Below are positions 23,001-36,003 of a stretch of DNA of 64,000 nucleotides, piece by piece. The notes beneath the pieces are model-generated. The model saw nothing but the letters and a program-made list of their open reading frames with translations. It did no database searches and had not been told where the DNA came from. Position 1 is the stretch's first letter, and each line of letters opens with the position of its first letter. Both the position numbers and the translations under genes were made by a program. Origin of the DNA: Rhyzopertha dominica (taxonomy: Eukaryota > Arthropoda > Insecta > Coleoptera > Bostrichidae); the NCBI GenBank assembly GCA_025024175.1, contig QCXZ01000137.1, positions 18,104,001-18,168,000 on the forward strand. Direction: 5' to 3'.

Positions 23001-26000
23001 CTATTAGTAAGCACCAAATACTGAATCTTACCACAAAATATTGAATTTTTGTTTATCTGACTGCATTTGATTTGGGTTTTACGTTCTGAAAAATATAGTT
23101 ATTGTTTTATTTAATATACTGTAATATTATATCATTATAGGTATTACTTTTAAGAAAAAAACAAGCATTTCTGGAGCAAACATGGTAAAACACTACATGT
23201 CGTTCTTTGGATTAGAATACTGACTGCTAAAACCCTAAATAGTGCTCTATTCACTCAAATGGTCAAATAAAAATAATAAATTGATTTAATATACATTTTA
23301 ACACGATCAACGCATTCTATCCACTTGCTATATTAAATAAAAGGTTTTTCCAATAGTATTCTAAATTGTGGGGAAGTTTCGCCTAAAATTGTAACTAGTG
23401 TGTAACCTCTCACGCACCTTAACCTTCACAAACCCTCTATTTTCAATTTCATATCGATCCAGTGGCAGCAGGGCTTTTGTGCACGAGGATATGTTTATCG
23501 CTCCCGGCTACAAAAACACTCAATATACTAACTTCCCAACCTGCTAACAAATTTACCTCGCTAGTCGATTGCATTCTGGAAGCGGTGTTTACAGTATCGC
23601 CAAAAAAGCAATATCTCGGTACCTTTATTCCCACAACTCCGGCCACTGCGGATCCGGAATGCATACCAATCCTTATATCGACCTTGTTTTCGCTGGACAG
23701 TTCCAGCTTTTGAACTGATTCTATCATGCATATGGAAAGATCGGCAACATTTTGAGCATGATGGTCCGAACGTTCAGGTGCACCACTGACAGCCATGTAG
23801 ATTTGACCTACAGTTTCCACCTTTAAAAAAAGAATATTAACATACTATTAGTCCGTTTAAAAAGGTTTTGATGTTATCTTTGAGCATATAGAGTATCCCA
23901 CCCCTCGTGTCTATGTATGGGTAACTTTTTTATTTGAAAGCTTACAAAGTAGGTTAAATGGAGGGTAAATTGCTAAATTTGATGGTTAGCAGTAATACGT
24001 TTCCACATTTAATTATCTACAAGTGTTTCTCAGATATTTTGTTTTAGAAGAACTGATACTGTTAACGGAACTTTGGATATTCCAACGACATAAAGTTCTT
24101 CAGGCAAAAAGGGTATTCTGCCTTAATTCGTCAATGCTGTTTGACCTCGATTCATAAAGTGAGCGGGCTGGGTATGATTATGTTCTCAAAAAATATGCAT
24201 TGTTTGTTAATTTTTCTTCGATTATATACGGTCCCAAAAGTCGATCGTCTAATATTCCACACCGCCCATTCAGTGAAAATTTGACTTGTTGCTCGACTTC
24301 AAGATTCATTTTTGAATTGTCAATTGTCCAGAAGTTTCTTTTTTCACTTAAATATTCTACAATTAGTCAATTTTGGTTCGTCCGTCAATGATTTTATTTG
24401 TAAAATTGTACCTGTCGGTCATATCAGCAAGCCACCTGCATGTAGCGTTTGATTGATATAAATTTTTAACGCATTTTTTTTTAAATCATCAAACTGCTGT
24501 TTTACTGCAGTGCAAAATGAGTAATTATATAAAAAATTAAATTAATACCTACACTTTGTCTCAGATTGTTGCTACTGTACAATATAAAATTTGCAGTTCT
24601 GGATTTTACCACACTACCTATTTATTGAAAAATGTTGTGTAATTTCAAGAAATAACTTTTATGTGGTGGCCTTCTATCTAAAAATCTTCTGGCATATTCA
24701 GCGAAAGCTAGTTCTATATTTTTTCGCATGAATAATACACATGTAACATATCAATGGTACTTATAATACTGCATTCGCAGAAGAATTTAATCATAGCCGA
24801 CTATGTCAATGCGTATTATTTGAAATCAACAAGCGTCAATGAGAAACGGTTATTGTAGATTGTGAATGTGATTCGTCCAGAAAAAAAATTCTTGCACAAG
24901 TGACAAGCGATTTGAAAAAACCCATATCTTAATGTGATCATCAAGTTTAGTCATCTTGCCCCAATTTAAGAAGTTTTATGCTCTTCAAAAAACGCAGTTA
25001 CGCATTCATAGAAACGCTGAATATAATACCGTATATAGTGTTGAGATAATCAGTTATTTCCCACTTTATCCTAAATGAAACATTGAAAATGATCAATATC
25101 AAACAGATTTTTGCACATTTTTGTACAATCTTATTCACATCATCACAAAGAGTGCATATAACAAAGCATGTTAAAATGGTCAGCTGTCGAAATTGTTTGA
25201 TCTAAAAAGTAAGCAACTTTCCATGAAAAGGTCGAAGATACATTCTCTTGTTACCTATAAAAGCGCATGCATATAAAAAAATTGTGTTAAAGCGCTTCAA
25301 AAGTAGGATATGCTTTTGCACTTTTTCACAAAAATAAACAATAAAGAAGCAACACTAATTGGACACCATGTATATAAGTAATGTTAAAAAAAATAATTTT
25401 TAATGGCAGCATATTCTATTGGGTATCGGTTTCCTTACACAAGCAAAGGTGCACATTATTTTCCTCCATATCGCAATAAGTTGCAGAACATGTGTGCACG
25501 ACTTATACACTGACATTGTATCGATTTCTGTAAATGGACCCAACATCCGCTTACCTTATAAACGCTGAACTTATCCAATAACTCATCAAAACAAGAAAAC
25601 ACCGCGTTCATTGCAGACACGACGACCATGGCGTCCTGCACCGTTGTTGAACTGAATCCAACCAATTCGCAAAACAGTATTGTAACTGAATCGAAAGACT
25701 ATAAAATAAGAATTATCTGATGTACACAAACAAAGAGTTAACTAAATTACCTCGCAAGTGCTTAAAGGCGAACTACCATTCCTAAGTCTGTCAGCGACAG
25801 TTTTCGGTATCATGGAGTACAGCAAATCGTCTCCTCTACGTTTCCATGTATCCAAGAGTTCGTAGCTCTTTTCGAGTTCTTCTGAACGTTGCTCGGCTTT
25901 GTCAAACATTATCTCGAGCCTTAAATACAAACATGAAGACAGACACAAAGAGAGGAAAATAACAGATACTTGGAATTATGTTGCCAACCAGCCAGAACCA

Positions 26001-29000
26001 TTTCTTTGCTCAATCCATGTTGATTCAAATCATTTAGGAATAAGCCTTGTTCAGGAAGCTCATCCAGGTCGTTAATGCTGGCGCAACAAGAACAGTACTA
26101 TATTATTATAACAGCCAAATGTCCAGCAGCTACTCTGAAATTATTGATGTGACCAAATTACTACAGGCTAGGCGGACAAAATTTTATGAGTGCGTTCTCA
26201 AATGAATTTCCTTTTGTTTCGACTTGCTTTCAGAAACATGTGAAAACCTTCTATGGTGTCAGGGACCTCTTTATCGTTCAAAGATATTAAAAAAATTATA
26301 CATTACAGAAACAGTTGAATACGAAGAGTGCTTGTTGGCTTTAATCTTATTGCAACCCTAATAATTCGCCATAGCTTGAGCAGTATGAAGTGATACATTG
26401 TCAGAATGCGGTATTGTCAGTAATATTGTCTCTATTGAAATTTTGTTTTACCCCATTTGGTATAGCCATACATGATATGTTCCTGATAAATAAAATGATA
26501 AACTTTACTTTCTTCATTAAACCCTGTGACGATAATGATATCGGATTAGGTTTAAAGTCCCCACATTGCCTTGTCGAGTTGGTATTATAATAAAAGCAAA
26601 TTCAGGTTTCATCACCTACATATAATTCCCAACCCACTTTGTTTCCGCCTTTACTCCTATACCTAAGAATATCTTGATTTTAAAGGTTTTTTAGCTTTTT
26701 CTTTTGTCTTCGAGAAAGCGCTGCAACCTTCTAGAAGCATTAATAGCTTATAGCATTTCTTCGAAAACATAATAAAATTAAAAGAATACATCTTCTTACG
26801 GTGTGCAGTATTATTATCTGTTAAAATATTGCTATAATTAATTGTACATTTATTTACAAAAACTTGACAATCAAGACTGAAACAAAAAGTCCATTCACCG
26901 GTTTTCTTATCTGCAAATGTATCGATTACTGCGTTGTTAAAATAGTATATAGAAAATAACATGTCCTGACTGACTGACTGATTCGTCATCGCCGAGTGTA
27001 AACTAATGAAACTAGTCACATTAAATTTTGCCATTAGGGTCCTTTTATAACTTCAGAAGGTCTTCAGAAGCTTTATAGTTTCAGTTACAGTTTCCTGCAA
27101 ATTACCTTCTTAAATAATAAAATATGAGGGTGGCACAATGCTTGAAAGATAGCCATACTGGTCTCACTGATACATAAGGGTAAGCCTAGTTCCTAACTTG
27201 TCAAAATACTAACTTTTACAGCAGTTGTATCCTTCTAGTTTTCTTCTTCTACTTCAAGTACCCGATGTTGTCTCGTTGTCGTCTCGTTGTATCGCTGTCA
27301 CTACACATTTTTTTGAAACTCTTAAGATATGTCTTTGAACGTGCTATATGTCACGTTTAACGTTTAATGCATCATCGTTTCTTTTCCGAAGTTAATTGAC
27401 TATTGTATGCACATAAGGAATAATTTAGTCAAAGACATTGAATTAATAAATAATATTATGTTAGGCAACTGCCTTCTATAACCACTAGCTCGATCAACAG
27501 TTATTTTTAATTTGAAGTCGCTTTAAATTACAACCATAACTTCAATTACATGTGTACGTAACTTGAAAGCAGCCATGACTTTTCTTGAATTAGGGTTTCA
27601 TCGTCATAGTTTGGCATTGGCAGTCTTCGTCTAACAGCATCATCCAGAATTTTTATTTTTTGAGGCCACTGCGAAAAAATTAGCATAGTCCAATTAAATT
27701 GGAAAAGAACCCTCTTGCAATGGACAAATGTAAGCTGTTTTAGCTAGAAAAAAAATTGCTTGGTGCGTATAACTGAATTAAGAATGTATGTGGATATTTT
27801 TGTCTTTAGCTTGCAGGTCAGTAAAATGACTACTCATATTAGCTGTTCTACCATAACTATGTGCAATAAGTTTGCTAATATTAGAAACAATAAACTTCCA
27901 ATTACTTGTAAAATGTACAAATAAATAGCGTTATCATCATTCCAATCTAAATTTGGAAATGTTCTTAGAGTGTACCGTTTACAATGCATCTCAAAACTAC
28001 AACCAACTGAAACTGTTATTTCTGTTGTTTCGTCTGCAATGTAGTCAGCAGCATAGATTCCTTTTTAACTTCCTCATGAAAAATATCTTGAATATGTTGA
28101 GTAGTTTTAGAAATTCCTTCAATAATAGATAATTCCTGACTTTCTCTTGAATGGTTTCTATTTCATCATTGAAATTCACGAGCTCTTTAAATGTACAAAT
28201 GGCAAAGTGCATACTTTTCCCCAATACAGAAACCAAGGGTTTATATTCATTAGTTTTTTCAACCGATGAAGATGAAGATCGTTCTAAAATTTCTTATATT
28301 TATATTTAAACTTTGAAGTGCGTAACGCAAACGGTGACGAAACCAATATTCTCTGCTCGATTTGGAGCAGTTCGATCCATGCAAACGTCCTTAACACAGT
28401 CTACCTATAATGCGAATATGGAAATGTCTAAAGAGAAAAATAGTTATTAAATTAAACGTTTAGATTGTTATTATTAAAGCAAGAAGCTAAACTTTTACAA
28501 TAATTAATTTTCAAAATAATCGAGAGCTAAAGCCGACATAGGTAGATAACCATTAGGTGTAATAGTTGCTCCTTTGCTTCATATAACGAACCGTTCGTTC
28601 GTGATACTCTGATATTGATTCAAGAAAATTTACATCTGGCATATTAATTTTCTTTAAAGTTGATTAATTTTTAGTGTTTTATTAAAAACTATCACTGTTG
28701 TAACAAGCTCAGTGAACTACAGAGAAAACATGCTGGGATGGGACAGAAGGGTATAATATTTGGATTAGCATATTAAGCAATCAATCGGCTTCTTGCTGTT
28801 GCGATACTTAGTGTAAAACTATTTTGAATACTTTACGGTTCAGATATAAATTTTATGTTTAATATTCATGCGGATAATTAAAGCTTTCACCATTGATTCG
28901 TAAATGTTGTTGTTCGTTATGCTATTTCATCACCAATGATTTTATGGTAGGTGTTCGTCTGATAGTACTTGAGATCTCAATATTGTTCACTGAAATATGA

Positions 29001-32000
29001 ACATCTACATCTAAAACAAATAGTATTTTCGATACTGATATTGATACTTTCATTGGATTATCTCAATAATCTCAGAGTAGCCATTACAACTTCGGTACCA
29101 ATTGATATGTAGCAACTATAAGATAATGAAATTAAACACGCTCACATGGGGCTGCAGAGAAATATGAGAGCCTTGATGTCATCGATATACTTCATCTGAC
29201 CCTTTAGCAGTATATTCCTTGTCCCAGGTTCTGGCGACGGTGGAGTTTCCGGGGCATCACTGATACTGGCTGTGTCCCCACTTGTGTTTTCCTTGCCACC
29301 TTCTCTAAATTCTTCAAGATTATCCAGTTTGCCTCTGTTAAATTCCAACTCGAACATGACATTACTCAGATACATCGTCTAAAAAGAGAGTTTGTGTTGA
29401 TATTTTGTTGCCCCGTGATATTCATCCATTACATTCTTCCACGTGAACGGTATTCCTTTAGGTCTTCTCAATTGAAAATATCTTGCCACTGGCTGCCCAA
29501 GAAAACTCTCCTTCCCTTTCCAGACCTCGATTAATTTTTCCCCTCCACCCATTATGTTCATTGACTTATTTATTATGATTCCAAATGGAAACAGTTCAAG
29601 CAATAAAGAACAAGGGAATGCAGCTAGTTGCCTGGTGAGCAGGTGGGATTCCTTTTTAGCCCTGTCGTGCATCTAAAATAAACGACATTGCGGCGAACCT
29701 TCCGAAAAATTACGAGGCCATTACATATTCGCTGTTGTCGAAATCCAATCGATACGTTACAATTACAGTGTTTCTGCTTCCACTTGCCGAGCTTGCCTTC
29801 TCTATCACCTTTACGTTTAATTTCAATTTGTAGAAGTCCTTGGCTATCTGCTGTAATTGCCCTAGAAGGAGCAATTAAACTTGATCGGTTGCGTGGTAGA
29901 ACCTTAACCTTAGATAAATAGAACAGGATAAAGCTACGGTTTGTCAACTCGAACAACGCTGAATTGTGGTGCAAGAAAAAATTAGAAAGATCGATAAACC
30001 AGTAAAGAATTTTCGTCTGTTGCGGACAAGTAAAATACGTAATGGATAATAATAAAATTATGAATGCTGTTACCGTTGCATAACGAACTTTGCATTCTAT
30101 AGATAAATTACATCCCAATTGAAGGCCGTTCCGTAAAACACTGGTCTGCAAACACCGTCATGGGATTAAAGCTGTTCCTTATTAGAGCCAAAAGTCTAAT
30201 ACTAGACAAAACACGAACTTTGTTTGGACAAAGTAAAGAAAAACATCGGTGACAGATCTGTTGGTAATGAAAATTTACAATTGGTCAAGACCAAGAAAGA
30301 TTATTTACTGGTGGCGAACTGTCATAAAAAATGTGTTTTTGATTTGTTTTGACCGCATGACATAATGATCTTGGCATTCTGATATTCTTTGCCGCCCCCC
30401 TGTACCCATCGCTCTTCGCGTTCAACCTTTCTTTTTTGTTAAATAAAGAAGATATAAATAAAAAACTAACTATCAAAATAAAAAAAAACGTAAAAAGGCA
30501 ATTGCACACAAACGGTTTTGGTTTTTAACAGCAACAATGTACAAAAATTTATTAAAATAAACCAAGACTATACTGGGTTTTCTTGTTTTTCTCTCTGTCA
30601 GTATACAGAGCGTACCACCCCTCATTACTATGCATATAGCANTTTGCGATTTAGTAAGACAGACCTTGTTATTGCTGCAATTCTGTGAGAGTGCTCGAAA
30701 CCTGAGGGTTATTTTTGGCACTAAATTATATTTTACTGAACATTTCTGCATGCTTATGCAGAGAGCTTCTTCGAATCTAAGAATTTTTTATAATTCCAGA
30801 AAAATATTGAATTATAGTAATAAAGTACAGCTCTGTGAGTTATTTGTCCTCTCCCACTTTAACTATGCATCAAGCCTGTACGGCGATGCATCCAGACTGG
30901 TGAGCAGGATGATACAGCTGATGCAGAATTGCTGTCTCAGACTGATCTTGGGCGTAAGCAGGCGACAGCCAATCTCACATAAGTTGAGGGTGCTGCCATG
31001 GCTGAACATGGAATCGCGTCGTTATTTGTACTCTCCTGTATTGTACAATGTTATTATAAACACTAAACCCCCTCCCCCATATCTATATAATAAAATTACA
31101 TTTAGGACGGATGTGCACAACATAAATATTCGCCGCAAGGATCTGCTTTCTCTTCCTAGACATAAACATACATTTTACGGAAAGTTTTTTTTCATATGAT
31201 GTTTGTCATGTGTACAATTCCATTCCACTTCATATGAAATCTCTCTCCACCGCCTCTAATTTTAAGACGTCTTTGCACAAGTTTTTGATGGCTAATAATG
31301 TTTAACTTGGCGGTCTGAATTTGATGGGGCTGTCTCTTGCCTTTTTTCATAACCTCATAGCTCACCTGGTAGGTTATGCGAACAATGTACGTTTAATCTG
31401 TTGTGTTACTTTCAAATTTAATATAGTTAAAACAAGTGTTTTGGTTGGGTGTAAAAGCAGTTCGCTACTTCTTCTTTAGTAGCAACTGAACCACGTCATT
31501 TCATCGCAACTTGACTCGTGATTAGTTTCTTTTTTGTTAATTTTATAAATAAGTTGTAATTAATTAATTTCTCAATTTACTTAACTCTTTTCATTTGTAC
31601 TAGAGGGATTAATAAAGCCATTATTAGTATTATTATTATTATTATTATTATTATTTTATGTTCTATATTCAAAGGTTATATTTAAGGAGCATCAAAGTAG
31701 GCTAGATTGAGCGATGGTTGCCAAAATTGATGCTCAACAATAATACGCTTTCAAATGCAAGTCATCTGCATTAAGGAAGAATGACAATGCCGACTTTTTA
31801 AATCGCTTGTAACTCTTATGTTTGAATTTTTAATTGTTTTCATTTCAGATACATTTTTCTGCGACGTTTTGAAACCTTGTAACCATCATCAAGTTTATTA
31901 TCTCTTATGGAGCGTTATTTCACTTTTAACATTTTTTTTTGTTTAAATTGCCTTAGTGGGATGTGGTTAAATAAACGCTTTTATGTTTATTGTTGTTTTG

Positions 32001-35000
32001 CAATTAAATTTAAAGATAACTTTACAAATATACTTTATAATTCGAAAAGAAACATAATTAGTTTCTGCTAGCTATGCTAGAAAACTTATAAACAAAAACC
32101 ATAAAATATAAATATATTTTTAATTATGTATGATTTTTTCAAGAACAGTAGTGTCGTAAACGCAAGAACTGTAAATTTATATGAAAGATAAAAACACAGT
32201 ACTTTATCCTGCTAACTACCAGCATGTTGGGTATCCCTACGATCTAAAATTCGGCAAGCGACTAGACTGTTCTACCTTAATATGCCAATATTGTTTAACT
32301 TAGTTTCTCCATCAAAAACTTCATTTAAAAGATTCCTGACCAAAACATTATTGTTTGGTGTTGCACCGTGTTAATGAAACCATATATTCTGGGAAATCCC
32401 AGTAAAATTTCTTCCATATAATTTTGATATTCTGTTTCCAAAAACTTTAAATATGCAGTGCNCGTTAAATTTTCTTCGAATATATATAACCNCAAAAGTC
32501 GGTCACCCAATATTCAGCACCACACTGAATGAAAGTCTGACCTGTGGCCGAGCTTTACGTCTTCTTCTTGGATTTTCAGTTTTTTNGNTAAACATTCCAN
32601 AATTATTTTTTTAAATCGTGTACCCAATTTTTACATGGAACTTGTTGTAGGTACTGNATTGAAACAACGAACAACAAATACCATTTGTTTAATCATTGCC
32701 GACTACTCCAATACTACTCCATAAAAAATAAACAACTAGAAAAGTATCCCAAGAACAAAGAAAAACAAAGTTACAAGTAAAAAGTCGGCATTTTAATTGT
32801 TGCCTAATAACTGAAGAATTGTTGCAGATTCTTAAATTTGAAAACATATTATTGTTGATCATCATATTATGAGCTGCGCCTCCGCTCAAGCTACAATGTA
32901 GCTCTTCAAATAACGAAGTTATTGAAGCATAGACACGAGGGGCGGAACACCCTCCATACTACCCTAGTGTTTCACTGCCAGTATCAAACATATTTACCCA
33001 TAACATATTGCGTAAATCCTTGTCTTCCACTTCTATAAACCAAGACACATCCATTGTTATCTATATCCGTCAAATAAATCGAAGGACTCTTCATCTTCGG
33101 ATAGGTGAAGCAGAACTGGGAGTGGATGTTATCCACACTTTGCAGAAAGTCGGTGAAGTATCTTCCTGTGGCCCTGACGGTGATATCGTACCCCAGGTTG
33201 CTGAAGTACCTCACGAAACAGCGTCCGAAAAAATTCATGAAACTGTCGTAAGAGGCTGTGGTAACTTTAGCGCACGCCGCTGCCAAAGAAGCCATTATGT
33301 GATCGGGATAGACCTGATGGGTATTGAAGACGGTGTACTTGCAGTTGGCCACCTGGAGGACTTCTTGCCAGACCTCTTCGCCATACTCGAGCTTACAAAA
33401 GGATTATTAAGTGTATTCGTAAAGAACATAATGAATAAGGCGACCAACCGTCCGGATTTAGCCCGGACAGGTTTGTACTTTTGTTTATGAGTCCGTACTT
33501 AATATGGTGTCCGGATTTGTCCGGATTTTCAAAATTTTGTTTGGATTTGTCCGGTTTTTTTATAGTTTGAGCTAAAAATGTGCAAATGGTATTTAACTAT
33601 TTCATTGCTGCCAGTTGTCTTTTCAATTTTCATGTAGTCAGGCGTAGCTAATTTCATAGTTTCATGTGTCACATTAATGCCAACACATACAGCTCATCTA
33701 TTATGTAGACGGCTAGTTGTTACGGCATGCGCGAGAAAATATTGTACTTGTAAGTCGCCAAATTGCTCGTTCGTAGGGCAGCGAGTATGCGCGATAACTC
33801 GCTGGTGTGACAAAGTGAATGGCGATTAACCAAATGTGCGACAGATCTTGTTGCTTGGTGTACCGTTGCCAGAACCTTTCCATATTATAATCTTTACCGC
33901 GCATGCGTCTCACCCTACCTGCTCCACGATTATTTATCACAAAATCTTATTACATTAAACTTCTAGGTTTAGGTATCTAGTTCTGTGGTGTCAGCACGCA
34001 ACTGCGTAGCCGGCATAACCTAGAATGCCTGGCCATGTGGCCATCCATTTTTATCCCATATTACAAATAGCACCATGAAGGCGTCCGGATTTTCTGGTTT
34101 GGGAAGTTGGTCACCTTAATAATGAAGGCAGGTAAACTTTTCAATAAAACGAAACCAGGGCCGGCACGAGGCGAGTTCACACGTTCCCCCGGGCCCGACC
34201 CCGCGCACTGCTTATTACTTGTTAGACGTTTTGCAGGACCCCCAATATGCATATTGGGATGTGCTTGGAAAATTTAATTCCATAATTTGTTTACTTTCAA
34301 AAGGCAGTAAATATCATCTACGTAACGAAATCAAAGGTAAACATTAGACTTAGATAAAAATGCATGTCTATGCTGTGCTGTCTGCACCTCAACCAACTGC
34401 AGACAGATCTATTTCGCTGTCATTACAGCTCATCAGTGCAGTTTAGGTCTAGCGCAGACAGCTAGATGGCTTTGTCACCATGTCACTGTATGCTGACAGA
34501 TGGCATTGCCATCTAAATTCTTAATTAGACCTAGATTATCAGAAATAAATCTTTAGGAGTATCAAGACTACTGAGTTTGTGAGTCGAACATAATAGAAAA
34601 AGAAATACCTACTAAAATTTATAACTTCACGGAAAGCTAAATTTAACCATTTTGCTAATTTGTAAAAGGAGAGTTTACGTATGAAACAACTGGTCTTCTT
34701 TATGAACATAGGAGGACCATAAAATGTAAGTGTTGAGGGGTTCAAAGTAACGAGACAATTTCCTTTAACAGTTTTAGAAAAGAAAACGTTATCTTTAACT
34801 TCCTTGTTATTATTTTCTGAAAGTAATTTAAAACGAAGATTGGTTGCTTATTTGGTTGCGTTTTAATTAAAGTTACAATTCAGTTTTCAAAAATAACATC
34901 ACTGTCAACTGCAAATAAGTGAATGTTTTTAGTTGTAATAAAATTCAGTGCTCATTTAATAATTTGACAAATATAAAACTCGAATGAAGAGTTTGAAAAC

Positions 35001-35926
35001 TATTAAATATTTTATATAAAGTAGGATGAACCCTTTGAATATAAAAGTCTGTTCATGTATTATTGTTCAAAATCTTTATGGGTTATAGGTTTAATAACAT
35101 TGAAGTTGCAAAAATTTTTGTTATGATTATTTTGAGGTAACGATTGACGAAAATAATTAGCTGGAGATTTACAATGAAGTTGGTTACTGCACAAACTACG
35201 TAACTTACCTTTTAATTTAGAATGAAGTTTTATTGAACGTGTAGAAACAATATAACGTAGAGTATTCTCTGAAATTTAAAATTCAGTATGATAAAGTGAA
35301 ATAGTAAGTTTAAAATTCAGGAACTGTAAACAAATACTGACTAAATAAAGTTATTTGTAGTCTGTCTTCAGTTTAGTCTTCATCCGCGTCTTCTGCGTTG
35401 TTCTTAATTTCTTATTGTGAATGTGCATTTTGGCCCCGCAAAATTTTAGAACCTAGTCCCGCAAGAGGTCAAACTGGCCCTCAACGAAAAAAGCCAAGCT
35501 AACAAAAATCGCTAGCATTTATAGTGAAACAATAAGTGATGTTTACAACTATAACGTAGGAATACTCGGCAAACATACTTTAAAAAAAACCTGTTTAAAT
35601 TCCTGCTAATGATTTATATTATCATCTAGTTTCTAGTGCGAAGATAATGTTGTGTATCCTGCACAGGCGAATTATTCTGAGGGAAACAGTTTGCCTCGAA
35701 CGCATCCAGTAGAAGGAAATTTAATAAACCTTTATTAAGATAAAGATGTTTTCCTTGAACACGCGTTTTCCTGCGGTCCCTTGCAGCATATTAGATTTAA
35801 TATCACGACAAAATTACAATTTATATCCACAAAACATCAAAGCGAATGAATTACGAACTTATTTCTTTTACACATTTTTCTCACCTGCACGAAATACTGT
35901 ACACTCTCCAATAACATGCCATACAT
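20045..35926 (-). CDS. GC-A: atypical soluble guanylyl cyclase (Gyc-88E/89D class), 11 exons, complete
   Basis: Minus-strand exons are 35926-35885, 33391-32998, 29861-29725, 29672-29433, 29378-29146, 26077-25970, 25919-25751, 25698-25555, 23820-23557, 23507-23418 and 20101-20045. They sum to 1878 nt (625 aa) with matching phases. The HNOB haem domain (about 1-165) starts MYGMLLESVQYFVQ, has proximal haem ligand H104 (VDNIHSQF) and the YxSxR motif (Y133-R137). HNOBA (about 215-385) includes FPFG, RRPKGIPFTW, LLKGQM and IFLCSP. A signalling helix follows (LEIMFDKAEQ...[11 protein letters not shown]), then the class III cyclase domain (about 440-600) with VETVG and PRYCFFG (guanine contacts) and VNTASR. 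The usual metal Asp positions read E (FCELVGF) and Q (VETVGQIYM). It makes cGMP from GTP in the cytosol. The closest described relatives respond to oxygen rather than mainly to nitric oxide. GC-B is the tandem paralogue. I cannot say from memory which Drosophila gene is orthologous. Confidence 0.93.
20051..20056 (-). terminator. Possible polyadenylation hexamer of GC-A inside its last codons
   Basis: On the minus strand AATAAA overlaps the codons just before the GC-A stop (within ...GGAAATAAAAAC). I saw no clear hexamer in the next 300 nt downstream on that strand. If used, the 3' UTR would be extremely short. Otherwise the transcript runs into SP2 antisense sequence. Confidence 0.3.
20138..20494 (+). 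other. Unrecognised 118-aa open frame in the last GC-A intron
   Basis: The translation is rich in Leu, Phe, Tyr and Lys and matches no domain I know. It lies 164 nt after the SP2 stop and antisense to GC-A. It has no visible splice or promoter context and may be a chance frame in AT-rich DNA. Confidence 0.12.
21284..21734. mobile_element. MITE with TA target duplication and long inverted arms
   Basis: The element starts CAGGGTGTTCACGCTAACAG and ends with the inverse, CGTGAACACCCTG, flanked by TA on both sides as in Tc1/mariner-type insertions. The inverted arms match for about 130 bp, through GTTAGCTATTG-type sequence and the ATTTAAACCACTACTCTAAA block. A third inverted copy of the arm end lies internally at about 21418-21471. 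There is no coding capacity. It lies in the last GC-A intron (20102-23417). Confidence 0.8.
22040..22546 (+). pseudogene. Mariner transposase fossil, catalytic and C-terminal part
   Basis: Plus-strand translation in shifting frames gives SWLYSYESKTKQQSE (consensus W.Y.Y.PE.KQQS), then VRSRSNSNQI and LGHVATIIPL. It then gives IKNKMRNYQRSSPEETVNAF and finally KCLECKCKYFEKQ just before a stop at 22544-22546. These are the mariner blocks in the right order. Several stops and shifts inactivate it. It is antisense to GC-A in its last intron. Confidence 0.8.
23821..25554 (-). other. GC-A intron 8
   Basis: AT-rich. The segment at 24225-24310 resembles part of the transposase fossil region at 32500-32580 (shared AAAAGTCG, ATATTC and CACACC spacing), so it may be another decayed mariner-like piece. 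No host gene seen. Confidence 0.4.
26345..26630 (-). pseudogene. Mariner transposase fossil
   Basis: Minus-strand translation reads VGDETxICFYY, DFKPNPISLSSQGLMKKV, then a decayed VAxxP-type stretch, and HSDNVSLHTAQAMANY before a stop. These are the GDE(T/S)W.Y.Y, DEPNP and HHDNA..HTA blocks of mariner with D residues at the catalytic positions. The frame is mostly open but the fragment is short. It lies in GC-A intron 5 (26078-29145), in the same orientation as the gene. Confidence 0.72.
26640..29145 (-). other. Rest of GC-A intron 5
   Basis: AT-rich intronic sequence. A 123-aa frame at 26663-27034 and a 63-aa frame at 28045-28236 have no recognised motifs. Confidence 0.5.
30625..31660 (+). 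mobile_element. 5'-truncated non-LTR retrotransposon (jockey/CR1-like) with 3' ATT repeat tail
   Basis: A mostly open plus-strand frame contains NLRVIFGTKLYFTEHF, VQLCELFVLSHFNYASSLYG and PPPPYLYNKITFRTDVHNIN then IRRKDLLSLP. This is the C-terminal thumb and connection region of such reverse transcriptases. After the frame end, sequence related to FHKFLM continues. The element closes with GGATTAATAAAGCC and (ATT)n at 31621-31656, a typical 3' tail. It lies antisense to GC-A in its second intron (29862-32997). Confidence 0.8.
32325..32520 (-). pseudogene. Mariner-like (DUF4817-type) transposase fragment
   Basis: Minus-strand translation reads MGDRLLxLYIFEENLTxTAY, LKFLETEYQNYMEEIL then GFPRIYGFINTVQHQT. 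This matches the GDRLIGPYFFEGNLTG..YL.FL block and the following segment to the QHDGAP site, with the latter decayed. It contains ambiguous bases. It lies in GC-A intron 2. Confidence 0.65.
33392..34240 (-). other. GC-A intron 1, proximal part with unusual GC-rich patches
   Basis: It includes a run of imperfect GTCCGGAT-containing repeats near 33448-33555 and a GC-rich segment near 34150-34210 (CCCCCGGGCCCGACCCCGCG). Both stand out from the AT-rich surroundings and look repeat-derived. No coding signal seen. Confidence 0.45.
34241..34258. repeat. Perfect 18-bp palindrome
   Basis: CCCAATATGCATATTGGG reads the same on both strands. It lies directly after the GC-rich patch in GC-A intron 1 and may be a terminus of a decayed element. 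Confidence 0.6.
34354..34527 (+). repeat. MITE-like repeat, short full-ended copy
   Basis: This copy has both ends seen at 8312-8635 but lacks most of the internal 150 bp. Ends are ATGCATGTCTATGCTGTGCT and GATGGCATTGCCATCT. It lies in GC-A intron 1. Confidence 0.65.
34530..35884 (-). other. GC-A intron 1, distal part
   Basis: AT-rich, without recognised coding or repeat signals, up to the donor (GTGAGA) of the 42-nt first coding exon. Confidence 0.5.
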
Positions 35927-36003
35927 TGCTGATCGATTTTTGAAAAACGTAATGGACTATATGTAACTGCCGGTTGGAAACTGTTGCCCTATGGCTGGTA
36001 ATC

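Noticed and set aside
26663..27034. 123-aa minus-strand frame in a GC-A intron
   Set aside because: Low-complexity Phe/Lys/Ser-rich translation with no family motif and no matching splice phase to GC-A exons.
29624..30151. 175-aa minus-strand open frame
   Set aside because: It overlaps the true GC-A exon 29861-29725 in another frame. The exon frame encodes the conserved RLDFDNSEY segment.
33008..33490. 160-aa plus-strand open frame
   Set aside because: It is the antisense of the GC-A haem-domain exon (33391-32998), which has strong family motifs and splice sites.
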